From: Galerina marginata | Lineage: Eukaryota; Basidiomycota; Agaricomycetes; Agaricales; Galerinaceae | Reading direction: 5' to 3' | Length of the DNA: 64,000 nt | Assembly (NCBI GenBank): GCA_023014335.1 | Contig: JAECYW010000008.1 | Coordinates: 2,170,001-2,234,000 of the forward strand | Shown: positions 20,205 to 31,762 of the stretch, one piece after another | How positions within the stretch are numbered: the stretch's first letter is position 1 | Layout of the letters: each line of letters starts with the position of its first letter | The notes under the pieces: generated by a model | Databases searched by the model: none | What the model saw: only the letters and a program-made list of their open reading frames with translations | What the model was told of the DNA's origin: nothing | Made by a program: the position numbers and the translations under genes

Positions 20205-21329
20205 CGGATAGATAAGAGCGCCACCTACGGCGATCCTTGTCAGGTTTCTCCTTGAAGAGAGAAGACTGGAGCGGACAAAGAAGAATAACATATTGATACC
20301 ATGTATGTAGCTTGAAACAGCTTAAAACGAAAGATAAATATCATGATAGGCGCCTATAAGCATATCTTTCTTTGAACTTTTTCAAAATATCACTGAGCCT
20401 TCGAATTGAAACGCCTGAGTAGACAAGTTTCAGAATATTAAAAAAATGATAATGGCGCCTGAAGGGGCGATTGTCGTCCTGGCTCAAAACTAATACTTAC
20501 CTAAAGTCAAAGCGCCCAAAAAGCGCCTGCCAGAGTCCTTTCGACTCAAATTCCTTGCCTCTCCCGGGCCTGCACCGAGACCACTCCGCACTGGAAAGCG
20601 TAACAAAAAGGCCTTGATTTGAGAGTTGTATCCGTTGCTTCAACCCTCGGAACGTTTGATTACACTAATCCAAGTCGATCTCAGTACTGAAGCTTTGAAG
20701 CCGCAACTTTGTGAAGGCAGGGTCAGACGCGTGAGCTTTACTTCACGTGATGGGAATTTCTTAAATAGCCGAAATTCAAATTCAACTCAGCTGCGCCTGC
20801 TTCCACACCGCGTTCCACACCTATCTTTGCGCGACAAAAATACACCATCTTTCACCCATTAGAATGCTGCTTTCTTCCATGAGGCCTCGGGGACCCCCTT
20901 ATAGCTGTCGAACCTCTACTTCAGTGACGTTTCAGTGGCAGGTTGGTGCCATCGCCGAGCTTCGTGTGACTCATTATGCAGCAGGAGTTACTTGAGGTTG
21001 TACCAAGGGTACTAAGGGGTATCGTGTTCTCCCAAATACGACAACATATTCTGATATCTCCACCGCAAGCCAATTCATGCAACTTTCAGGAACCTCTTTA
21101 AACCACTTTTGGGAAGGGACTCGCATCGAATCGAGTGTGGGACTGTAGCTTGCTATCAACCAATCTGCTGCTTCTTATCATGACTCTTGACGGCTTGCGA
21201 TAAGCACATAAAAAGCTCCACTTTTCGGGCGAATGGCTTTCGGCCTTCCTTGCACATATAGTGCGGCTGCCTTAATAGCCCTTTACAGACAGTGGTTCTA
21301 TCTCTTCGCGATTCGCTCACTCCACGAGA
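20205..21329. other. intergenic and DUR3 promoter
   Basis: No gene is supported. A perfect 12-bp palindrome ATAGGCGCCTAT sits at 20346-20357, and GGCGCC-like words recur at about 20450-20530. The last 200 nt hold the GATA sites and an AT-rich CATAAAAAG before the DUR3 start. Confidence 0.5.
21153..21204. promoter_or_regulatory. cluster of three HGATAR (GATA-factor) sites upstream of DUR3
   Basis: TGATAG (reverse strand, 21153-21158), TGATAAG (reverse strand, 21174-21180) and CGATAAG (21198-21204) fall within 52 nt, about 125-180 nt before the ATG, with a CCAAT between the first two. Fungal urea transporters are known to be under GATA-factor nitrogen control. Function here is inferred. Confidence 0.45.
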
Positions 21330-24285
21330 ATGTCTGATACAGTGCTTCCTCCAGGAGCCGGATATGGTGTCGGTAAGTAATTCATCTTATTCGTATCTGT
21401 ATCCCTGCTGAGTAATTTTTTTAGTGGTTGGTATGTTCATTGAAAAATTCGTTGTTCGTCCTTCACGACTAATCTCCCGCTGAAGGGATCGGTCTGTTCT
21501 TCAGCGCGTTCATGATATGCCTGACAGCGCTTCAAGCACGATATACCGCATTCTCGCCCAAAAGCTCTGAAGAATTCACGAGTGCTTCGCGAAGTGTCAA
21601 ACCTGGTTTGATCGCTTCTGGGATCGTCTCGGCCTGGACATGGGCTGCTACACTCGTGTGTTTTTTGATACCAACAACATCATGTTCACACATTGAATTT
21701 ACCTTTTAGCTTCAAAGTAGCGCCGTTGCCTACAAGTTTGGTTCGTAATGACCGTCGATACATTACTATTTCTGACCTGACGGGATCTTTCTTTAGGCAT
21801 TAGTGGGCCATGGTGGTATGGAGGTGCGGTCATTCGCCGTGATACAAGAGTACTGACTCACTTGATTATCCTTAGCTGGAGCGACCGTCCAAGTCTTGCT
21901 CTTCGCTATGGTATATCAATTCTTCTCTCTCCATGATCCATTCACTGACTCTACTTTCTCCACAGCTGGCCGCCAAGCTGAAGCTTAACGCACCTTATGC
22001 TCATACGTGGCTTGAAATAGTCGGAGTAAGATGGGGCAAAACTGCACATTTGGTGTTCATGTTCTTCGGGTACGTCATGATCTAACTTTATCGCCGACAT
22101 CGTTCTTAGTTCTTTCAATAGTTTGGCCACAAACGTTATCGTCAGCTCCATGTTGATTCTTGGTGGATCTGCAACTGTGACTGATTTGACTGGAATGAAC
22201 ACCATCGCTGTAATTGTCCCCCGGTTATTTTGATTTTTCGTACTTACTGACTAGATGGATTCTAGGCTTGTTTCTTGATTCCTCTCGGTGTTGCCATATA
22301 TGTTGTCGTCGGTGGGATGCGTTCTACTCTACTCTGCGACTAGTGAGTCTATGTATGCCTAAGTTGACATATGGAAATCTAACAATCGTCCTTAGTACCC
22401 ACACCTCTGTGCTCTTCGCCATTATCCTAGTTTGTGTTGTTGACCCTCGAACCCCTATAATCTTACTGATTCAAAATGCACCCAGACCTTCGTCTTCACT
22501 GTCTACGCCACTAGCGACAAGATCGGCAGTCCTAAGAAGATGCACGAGTTACTTACAGCAGCCGCAGCCACTGCGCCAATCCCCGGCAACGCTCATGGGT
22601 CATATGTTACCATGCGTTCGAAGAATGGTCTCATTTTCGGCGTCATCAACATCATCGGAAACTTCGCCACTGTATTCCAAGACCAAGCATATTGGCAGCG
22701 TGCCATTGCCAGTCGCCCCGCCAGTACCGTCAAGGCTTATCTGCTTGGTGGGCTTGCCTGGTTCGCCATTCCGTTCACATTTGCGACCACCCTCGGTCTT
22801 GCTGCGGTCGCCCTTCGAGGTGATCCGGACATGCAGGTTCTGACTCCAGCTGATGTGTCTGCTGGTCTGCCGGCTTCTGCTGCTGCTGCAGCGCTTCTTG
22901 GAAAGGGCGGCGCTGCTGCACTCCTTGTCCTTCTTTTCTTGGCTGTCACTAGTGCTTGCTCTGCTGAGCTCATCGCTGTGTCCTCCATTCTGACTTATGA
23001 CGTCTATAAGGTAAGTTTAAGCTTGTGATATGAGCTGTTCAGCGCTGACTTTCTATTTGTAGACTTATATCAACCCCATGGCCACAGAAGAACAGATTTT
23101 GCGTGTCGGTCATGGAGCGGTGAGTGTCCTGAATTTTGTGACAATTGGTTCATTAGTTGATCCTGTGTAGGTCGCTTTCTACGCTGTTGTTTGTGGTTTG
23201 GCCGGATTAATCTTCTTCTACATCGGCGTTTCCATGGGTTGGCTCTATGTAAGCCACCTGTTCGTTCCACGTCTTCAAGATCATTCTTACTACATTTTTT
23301 TTGTAGACCTTCATGGGTGTCATCTTAGGATCAGGAGTCGCTCCGATTGCTTTGTGCATTACATGGAGCAAGGCCAACAAGTGGGGTTGCATCTGGGGAT
23401 CTATAGCTGGCTTCGCTGCTGGAATCATTGCCTGGTTGGTGACTACTTCGACTTTGAATGGCGGTGTCATCAACGTAGTGGTAAGTTGACCTCTGCGATT
23501 TTTCAAGGCTTCACAATTGACACGCAATCATACGTTAGACGAGCGGAGGCGACTTCGAGATGTTGGCTGGAAACCTTGCGTCTATTGGTGTTGGTGCTAT
23601 TGTTGCCACTGTCACGTCGCTCATCGTAAGTTACCCCTGTTTGCCTCGGTGTTCCACGCCCTCAGCCCTACCCATTAGTGGCCTGACAACTTCGACTGGG
23701 AGACTACTCGTGCTATTAACAAGCCTGCACCTCCTTCGGCCAAGATAGACGATGAGAAGCAAGACGACGAGAGCGACAAGAAAGGTCATGAAGTCGAAGT
23801 CAAGGGTTCTTCTATTGCTGGAGACTCATTTGATGCTGTTGAGGAAGAGGACGAACTTGATCCTATTGCTCTGAACAAAGCCTTCAGGTTTGCGACATGG
23901 TCATCTGTTGGATTGGTATGCCTAACCGCCCTCTCCTTGCACGTGGTTCTGACGTTCGCTTTGTAGTTTGTCGTGCTCATTTTGCTCATTCCTCTCCCGT
24001 TGTTCTTCTCCTCGCACATTTACGGCGTCGGAGACTTGACTGGCTGGGTAGCCATTGGCATCGCGTGGACTTTCTTCTCGGCCATCTCTGTCGTCATCTA
24101 TCCTCTTTATGAGAGTCGGCATGCGCTCATGGAAATATTTAGAGGGGTATCCAAGGTAGTACTAAGACTTTTTCCCGGACACTTCCGCTCATGCTGAGGA
24201 CATGCTTTATCTACAGGATCTCTTCCAAAAGGGAAGTGGAAAATATGTTCCTGGTCCTCCCAAGGCGAAGAAACTAGCTGCTTAA
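21330..24285 (+). CDS. DUR3: urea active transporter (DUR3, sodium:solute symporter family)
   Basis: DUR3 imports urea (and polyamines in yeast) across the plasma membrane. Eighteen exons join in phase to about 676 aa: 21330-21372, 21425-21430, 21486-21655, 21710-21740, 21797-21823, 21876-21910, 21966-22069, 22122-22209, 22266-22342, 22396-22429, 22486-23010, 23063-23119, 23171-23248, 23307-23480, 23539-23625, 23679-23915, 23967-24155 and 24217-24285. Family blocks include GYGVVVGIGLFF, SGPWWYGAGATVQVLLFAML, YAHTWLEIVGVRWG, VVGGMRSTLLCDYTHT, FGVINIIGNFATVFQDQAYW, SACSAELIAVSSILTYDVYK and WPDNFDWE. About 15 hydrophobic helices are apparent. An acidic Lys-rich loop (EEEDELDP) lies before the last helices. 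Exon 2 is only 6 nt. Confidence 0.93.
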
Positions 24286-25075
24286 GCGACCCACAATTTT
24301 CAAGGTTTTCAATGGAATGAACCAGTCGGTGACTGACACTACTTTCATGTCACCTTATGACAGAGATGAGTGGATCACATATGTCAGGGTAGATTTGTCA
24401 TACCAACGTTCTACCCTATGTCTTTTCTCTACGTCCCTACTTTTTATCTCTTTTTTGTACGAATCTAATCTGCTTGAAAGACCGTCTCAGATCCCCTCGG
24501 GGCCGACTTTCAGCTGTGAACAATATCTGTTAAACACGAACATTGTCCGGCAGTTTTTGTGAAATCGACCCCACCTCTTTCGAGCACATCTCTGTCCTGA
24601 TATTTCTAAATGCTGGAGCCCAAATTTGCAAAATGCATGAAGCACTAAGAACTGGCTAGCAGCCTAATTCGGTTGGGCACTTGATGTGCTTGGAGTCTTG
24701 GACGACATGTCTGTCCCAGCCAAGAGCGATCAAGATAGGAATTTGCGGACCAGCCTTACTAATTCTTGCGGCTGGAATTCTGGATTTTTCGTCGTCATTG
24801 CTAGTCCAAGGAGAAGTTCTGCCTCAATCTGACACTCGGCCACTGCACCTTGACGGGTACAGCTCCTCCCAGTCAAAGAATGACTGTCGCATTCACGGCA
24901 ATTTAGGGGATGGAGGGCGACAAGCGAAAAGCTTAATTGCCAAGAACACCAAGGACGACCAAGGACGACGCCTTAGGTATAAAGAGCGTCAGCCTTGGCC
25001 TTCACAGCCTTTCCTGCCCACACTTTGCGCCGATAAGCATCAAGCATCCTTATATTCTATCAAGATACACCTTGA
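24286..25075. other. intergenic and Ca2+/H+ exchanger promoter
   Basis: No gene is supported; the frame 24681-25211 overlaps the next gene in another phase. A short tandem CCAAGGACGA repeat occurs near 24950-24970. A TATAAA box is at 24978-24983, about 93 nt before the ATG. Confidence 0.5.
24978..24983 (+). promoter_or_regulatory. TATA box of the Ca2+/H+ exchanger gene
   Basis: A consensus TATAAA followed by G lies 93 nt before the start codon. This is a plausible core promoter position. Confidence 0.4.
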
Positions 25076-27083
25076 ATGGGAGAATCTTCCGCGCAACCAC
25101 TCCATGATGCTTCTACTACAGTATTGCCACAGCCAACATCAACACTCCTCGCTGAAGACGACGACGAACCCCCTAGTAGTGGGACACCAAATCATCGGCC
25201 GGCTCAAATGAAGGAGGGGCGGTGTAGCTTTCCCCTACCTTCAAAGTCCATGAATACTAGCGTCCAAGCATATCTTCCTCCCCAGGGAGTCATTGCACCT
25301 GACCTGGAGAAACTCGATACCATCGAAGGTCGTCCTACTTGTAGTCGAAATTACCGCCGAGTAGTGTGGGGTGCTCGCCTTCGTGCGCTTTTCAACTCGA
25401 CGCGATATATTGGACCTCGTCCCACGTACCGCAGGTCTTTATTGGCCATGCTGCACTATACGCCCCTCAACATCTTGCTGCTCTTTATACCGGTCTCGTG
25501 GGCTCTTCACTTTACCCATCAGAGCCCAACTTTGATCTTCATTTTTTCGTGCCTTGGTATAATCCCGCTTGCTGCACTTCTCGGTCTAGGGACCGAGCAA
25601 GTTGCTTTGAAGACGAGTCAAAGCGTCGGTGGACTGCTTAACGCCACCCTCGGTAATCTTATCGAAATGATCATCTCAGGTATTGCTCTAAAGCAGGTTA
25701 GTTCAACTGGCTATGTTTATTCTGCAGCCGACTAATGAACTATTTGCAGTGTGAACTCGAAGTTGTACAAAGCACGTTGCTTGGCGGCCTTCTGAGTAAT
25801 TTACTTCTCGTTTTGGGATGTGCGTTCGTTGGTGAGCAATCTGATATTTGCCCACCCTCGTCCCACTCTAACGCACTAAAAGTGGGAGGCTTTCGTTTCC
25901 ATCAGCAGCAGTTCCAGCCCATGGTTGCCCAACTCAATTCCTCTTTGCTGATTGTCTCCGTTATCTCGTTAACTATTCCAGCCGCCTTTGTGGGTATTAT
26001 TTGTTCACTCCTTCATTCTATTGACTCTTCAACCAGCATCAATACCTTGGAGGCCGTCTGCCACCGGGCAAGGAGCTCGATATTTTCCTCGAACTCAGTC
26101 GCGTTAGCGCCGTCATCCTTATCTTGCTGTAAGAATACAAATCATTTCTTCCATGCCACCGCTAATGCCCATCTCATAGCTACATCGCTTATGTCTGTTG
26201 TCATCTCAATTACCTACCCAATTTTTACTGATAAGCTTGTATCCAGCTATTCTTCCAGTTCTACTCGCACCAGCATCTGTTCCTCGATACCCTGCAAGGA
26301 AACTCCACTCCCACTCATTCCAGCAGGTCAGCAAGCATAAGGCGCCATTCCACACAGACTCTTCCTGTGTCTAATTTGGCAGCTTCGGATATTTTGTCAA
26401 ATGCCGCTTCTTTCTCGTCGTCGGAAGTGTCATCGCCTGAGGCAGCGAAGCTTAACATACCATCCGCTCTCACCCTCCTCGTGGTTGTCACCATCCTGGC
26501 CTACGTAACCGCCGAGTACTTGGTCGACTCATTGGAGGGTCTCGTCGAAGCCCATCCTTCGATTTCAAAAGAGTGGATCACCCTCATCATCGTCCCCATC
26601 ATTAGCAACGCCGCAGAGCATACCACAGCCGTTATTGTAGCCAGCAAAGGTAAATTTGATTTAGCAATGAGCGTCGCAGTGGGCAGTTGCATTCAAATTT
26701 CCCTGTTCGTTATTCCAACCTTGGTCCTGGTCGCCTGGGGAATGGACAGACCGCTTACCTTGCTGTTCGATCCACTTGAGACGGTGGTGTGTATTTTATC
26801 CCTCGGGAATCCACTTCAGGATGTATTTAATACTGATCAAGGGATCTTTTAGGTTTTATTCCTCGCCGTTCTCCTTGTTAAGTTCTCTGTTGAGGATGGA
26901 AAATCCCACTGGATGAGTGGACTGGTCCTGATTGGTAGGCTGCTCCGTCACTCTGCATCTCCATCGACGTCTATCTAATTTTATTTTTCAGGTGTGTACA
27001 TCCTCATAGCCATCGCGTTCTGGCACTTCCCAAGCGATACTGTCAGGATGATAGGAGGAAAAGTCATACAATGTTTTAAATGA
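25076..27083 (+). CDS. vacuolar Ca2+/H+ exchanger, CAX family (Vcx1-like)
   Basis: CAX antiporters load Ca2+ into the vacuole using the proton gradient. Eight exons join in phase (25076-25696, 25750-25831, 25883-25989, 26037-26128, 26180-26192, 26247-26786, 26853-26934, 26992-27083), about 542 aa. After a cytosolic N-terminus of about 125 residues come the two inverted repeats. The first has GNLIEMIISGIALKQ and STLLGGLLSNLLLVLGCAF. The second has SNAAEHTTAVIVASKGKFDL and SVAVGSCIQISLFVIP. The loop between them is Ser/His-rich with an RSASIRRHSTQT stretch. The second repeat has Ser where most members have Gly before NAAEH. Exon 5 is 13 nt and is needed for the frame. The start is the first ATG of the open exon. 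Confidence 0.9.
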
Positions 27084-27353
27084 GCCAAGCATAAGTTCAT
27101 CTTGGTCTTTTACTTTCACATACAAAGGCGGATTTGAAGTTTTGTGATTTAGGGTATGTAAATTACATAGGGTATCCCTGAACCTTTCCCTTCTGTCCTG
27201 CCGCCCAACGCCTTGTATGCGATTAACACCTCATTCATATGGCACTTTCGTCTTCCAAAACGATTTGTTTGAGCCATTGTAGCTGAACTCAGGAAATCGA
27301 GAAGCAGACACCCAAGCAAATACGCGGTGGTTTGGTGCGTCATATGATGGCAG

Positions 27354-28716
27354 TCAGTTGTTGTTACTCGTTTTATAGTCGTGACCTTCACCCTGGAAGA
27401 AAGAAGGGTGGCCATGGATAGACATTTCGATCATAAGTTCCTCGCGTGCGGATGGCTCCAATGTGCTGGAATTTGCGCTGGACCTTTGGAAATCGGGAGT
27501 ATGAGTTGATGTATGGACTTCTGGCGGGGCGTCAGTCGCCTTGCGGTTTCCGTCTTTGACCTCGCCAAATTCTACTGAGGTAATGCCGCCAGATCCATAC
27601 AACTCTACTGATTCTCCTCTGGCTCGGAGGTGTTCATTTCCAAGTCGGACGTTACGGTATACCCGACAGGACAAGATGTTCACCAATACAAGATGGCAGA
27701 TTACGAACATAGCGCTCGCTGGTGGGTCAAAACTTGAAATAGCAAGGACCAAGAATGCCTTCGTCAGAACTATTAACCTTCAAATATTAAATCAGATGGT
27801 ATACTCTGTGTGTCAAAGTCGAAGAAAATATCTCACAAGCAATAAAGCTGACTGTCTAACAGAAACACCTTCTTTAAAAAAGGCAAAGACTGTCTGAAGG
27901 AAAGTCGATCCAGCCTCTCTGAGTGTACTTCGTTATTGAGGAACATTCGATAGATCTGGTATGCAATGGCGAAATATATAAGGGTATCATTCACCAGAAG
28001 GAGAATGATCGTTGGAACCAAGAAGGGGCCTCGAATCTTCTCCATGCAATATTTGGTGGGCTCAATGTGCTCGGCGGTGAAAGTTTTGAAGAAAGTCGCC
28101 GACATAGCAACGGTGCATAACCATGTAGTTCCAAAGAATGCCACGATATACCTGTTGAGGGCATATATAGCTGACACACGAATGAAGAAGAAGCAGGTGG
28201 TGGAGGCTACACAAACAGTGAGGAAAGCGTTCAGCGCGTCCTCCAGTTTGGCGCAATCCTCTACAGGATGAGCTATGAAAAATCAACACCTCATTCTCAG
28301 ATTTGAACTAAGTTGAGAAACGTACTCAACAAGACACATCTTCCAAGCGCATAAGCCAATAGAGTTATCCTGACATGTACTGCAAGGTTAAATTTGAAGT
28401 CACGGTCAACGACGAGGATGGGTAACTAACCTGGATATAAAGTAGATAATAGTAGGCGGTCCAACTCTATGAGACAGCAAAAGTTTGGATTCGCTCTTCA
28501 GGTTATTGATTACGTCCCATATTAGTACCTGACAACAAAGCCGGTGAGCGCTCTCGCAGGACAGAGAATATATTGGCTTACAGATGTCGCACCGATATGT
28601 ATGTACGTGGATAGGCCAATATGATACGCTAGCTGGGGTGGAAGGAAAATGAGGGGGCTCGGAATTTCAGATAGCGAGACCTCGATGGTGCCAGAGGTGG
28701 TGTTGACGGTCGCCAT
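27354..28716 (-). CDS. seven-helix membrane protein, tandem copy 1
   Basis: This multi-exon gene encodes a polytopic protein of about 370 aa. It opens MATVNTTSGTIEVSLSEI then PPQLAYHIGLSTYIHIGATS. After short introns come VLIWDVINNLKSESK with PPTIIYFISR, ITLLAYALGRCVLLS, a Cys-containing loop, TTCFFFIRVSAIYALNRYIV, TTWLCTVAMSATFFKTF, LVNDTLIYFAIAYQIYRMFL and FVICHLVLVNILSCRVYRNV. A polar tail of about 90 residues ends ...SNNN. The pattern resembles a common agaricomycete membrane family with a GPCR-like layout and no known ligand. It pairs with the paralog at 29763-31000. Exon borders are approximate. Confidence 0.8.
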
Positions 28717-29762
28717 CAGAGGTGGCAAATAAATATTGTTGGTCCTATCTATATATTAGCATGCCCTGTAAGAACCTTCGGGGACCTATTCTGGTTCATA
28801 CCGTGGATTATAAAATGGGTTTGTATATATTCTACAATGGCAGCCATTTTGACATATCAGACTGCTGGCGCTCTTTCCGGGATGAGAAACTTTGATGGCA
28901 CAGAACCATGGAAAATGAGCGGAAAAGAAACGGGATTTATGTTCTCTATACAAAACAGCCTCCTCGGACCCAAGTCGCAGCTGAAATTATCATACTGACG
29001 TTCTGATGCTTAAGGGCATCAATGCGCAAAGAAATACTCAAAACTGCCCTTGGATCCAACGTAAACGGTGAGGCAATTCCCAGGAAGGTCATTATTATCC
29101 TTTGTCTCCGACGTGAGCGCGACGGCGGTGGGACATTACAAAAATAGTGTCTGTTTTTCCGTCAATCCCCCTCGTCAGAAGAAGAGTGGGAAAAGAAGGC
29201 AAAAAATTATGCCCAGAGCACACGTCCACGAAATAGCACAAAGCACCTTTGCATTAGAATTGCTACCTACAGGTTCTGAGCCATTGTATTCAAATACATT
29301 GGATTTTGCTAGTTATTTGGAAAGCCCTGCGAGCGCCATACCTGAAACGGCGTGAGAGCATTTGCGCCACAGTCTCTATTTTTAGCCAACTAAAATCGCA
29401 TCCGATCCTTATGCGCAATAAATCACTTCCTCAACAATTCTTTCGCCACCAGTAAAACATCTCATTGGGAGTATACCTACGAATTTCATTGACTTCGTGC
29501 TGGCTTTCATAATTGTCCGTTTACCGGGGGAAATCACTTTGATCGACAACGCATAACTGCGCCTCAGTGTCTATTTATAGTAGTCTTCTAGTCCCCTCGG
29601 ACAGAAAGTCGATTCGGATGCCATTCAATAATGAATGGCTACGCAAATCACCAGTGTGTTGTAGGCTCATAAGCGGCGAGATTAAAACCGGTCGATCCAT
29701 TCATTAATAAATCATTAAATAAATACAACTGTTATACCCCTAAACCAGAATACAGGCCAAAG
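28717..29762. other. spacer between the two seven-helix genes
   Basis: AT-rich DNA that includes the promoter of copy 1 and the 3' flank of copy 2. The frame 29068-29355 has no family support. No third gene copy is detectable. Confidence 0.55.
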
Positions 29763-31000
29763 CTACGAACTGGTATAACCTGGGCCAGAGGATTCTGTAA
29801 TCGACGAAGACGACAAATTGGTATGCCGTCCAATTGTGACCGGATTGTTAGTTCTGAATTCGATAATATCAATATCTCTGGTGCTTTCGGAAACTTGTGA
29901 AGCATCGTTGTACTTTCGGATCTTGCGGTATACCCGGGACGTAAATACGTTTACAAGTACCAAATGGCAAACGATAAACATCGCGTTGAGAGGGGGCCCG
30001 AATCGTATCGCGGCAAACACCAGGAAGGTTTTTGTCAACACGATTATCCTTGATAAATAAACCGGGAGGGTCAGACAGCAACGTAAACGACGGAGGGCGT
30101 CTTACAGGAAATAGAGCTGGCTATCAAGCAAGATAACCTTTGATAAGAGCGGTAAAGATTTCCCAAAAACCACTAATTTGACTTTCTCCGACAAGGAGGC
30201 ATCGCGTTCAAGGAACATCTGGTAGATGCGATACGTAATTGCGGCGTATATTAGAGTGTCGTTGGTCAGAAAGACGATGGCAGGTGGGGCGAGGAACTTT
30301 TGGTCAACACTTTCCAGGCAGAACTGGGTTGGTCCGACGTGCGCGGCCGAAAATATCTTGAAGAAAAGGGAGGACATGGCGACAGTGGCCAACCATAGAA
30401 TCCCAAAGAATGTGACGATGAATATGCTTTTATTGTATATGGACGATACGCGGAGGTAGAAGAAGCAGGTTGTGGAGGATATGAAAGCGACAAGAAGGCC
30501 GTTGAGGGCGGCCTCAAATTTGGTGCAATCGTTTATTGGCCTTGCTGGAGTTCGGACATTTTGATCAAACCCAACAGCCAGCAATCGAGGTAAAATTGAA
30601 CTCACTCAAGAGTACGCATCTACCAAGACAATACGCCAGCAACGAGATCCTGACATCCAGTTAATGACAGCCCCCTTTTTCCCCACCAATACATACCTGG
30701 TAATATAATAAATTACGGTCGGCAGTCGGACCTTGTAGTAAATTGACAATTTGAAGTCATTTCTTAGGTTATTCAGGATATCCCAGATTAACACCTACCG
30801 AAAGGCAATGCATACAGTATGAGTAGACTTGAAATGGTCCAGATAGTTGAATGAAAGCATACCGATGTTGCACCAATGTGCAAATATACCAGGACGCTAA
30901 TCTGGTAAGCAAGAGCGGGAGGGACGAAAACGAGTGGTGTGGGGATCTGCGAGAATGGGATAGTTATGTTTTGGATGGCGGCCTCTAAGATTGGGGACAT
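29763..31000 (-). CDS. seven-helix membrane protein, tandem copy 2
   Basis: This is a paralog of the preceding gene with the same exon order. It reads MSPILEAAIQNITIPFSQIP, PPALAYQISVLVYLHIGATS, LIWDILNNLRNDFKLS with TVIYYITR, CTKFEAALNGLLVAF, TTCFFYLRVSSIYNKS, ILWLATVAMSSLFFKIF, FLTNDTLIYAAITYRIYQMF and FIVCHLVLVNVFTSRVYRKI. The cytosolic tail is shorter (about 50 residues, ending GPGYTSS) and differs in sequence from that of copy 1. The ATG at 31000 opens the first exon. A receptor-like role is inferred from topology only. Confidence 0.8.
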
Positions 31001-31698
31001 TATGAGACGCGGCCTTCAGCTGCTTCTAAATCAACTTCAGTCTCTTTTGTACCCATGCCACGATTTTTCCCTCGTCGAAGAAATAGAAAGACTGCACTGA
31101 CAAAGATTGACGGCCATCAGCGGTGTCACCTGCCGAAGCAGTATCGACGCATGTACCGTGCCCTTTCGCACAACGTCGCCACAATCTTGCGCCGTCCATC
31201 AGTCAAGCTTCAAGTCCCATGTTTGACCTATTATTATCGTGTTATTGCCAGCTCCCGAACCCAATGAAAATCTATTTGATCGTGCTGCTTGGATTCACCT
31301 CACCTCGACTCAGGATCGACAACCATTGCCTAGCGAGGGTCGGAATGGGACAGAAATTTCAGAGAATATCAAGCACTGATTTTTTTAATGACTTATGAGA
31401 GAATTTGTGGCGAAGAGATTGTGATAGCGAACTTTTCATGGCCAAGCATGCTATCCGATCAGTAGCCCGAGCTTACCTTTGGGACTCAGCCTGGCTAAGT
31501 ACTCACCTGAAATTTTCGACAGTGAAGCCCGAGTGGCGCGAAGAGGTAAGGGTTATCTAGCGTTCAAAGCGGTCAAAACGGGGCTGACATCAAGTTCAAG
31601 GGATACCAAAGGGATACTAAACTGTTCTTCGTGTTCAAAAGCTCAGGGTTTCAACTTCAAGAGTCTTGGTAGGAGGGGATCGACGGGGAGATATGACT

Positions 31699-31762
31699 GA
31701 CGGGTCCTAAGGACCGCGAAGATAGGGATAGACGGGTACTGAGGACGGTGAAGATAGGGGTG
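31699..31762 (+). repeat. two-unit 32-bp tandem repeat
   Basis: 31699-31730 begins GACGGGTCCTAAGGACCGCG and 31731-31762 begins GACGGGTACTGAGGACGGTG. Both continue GAAGATAGGG. About 26 of 32 bases match. Confidence 0.6.
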
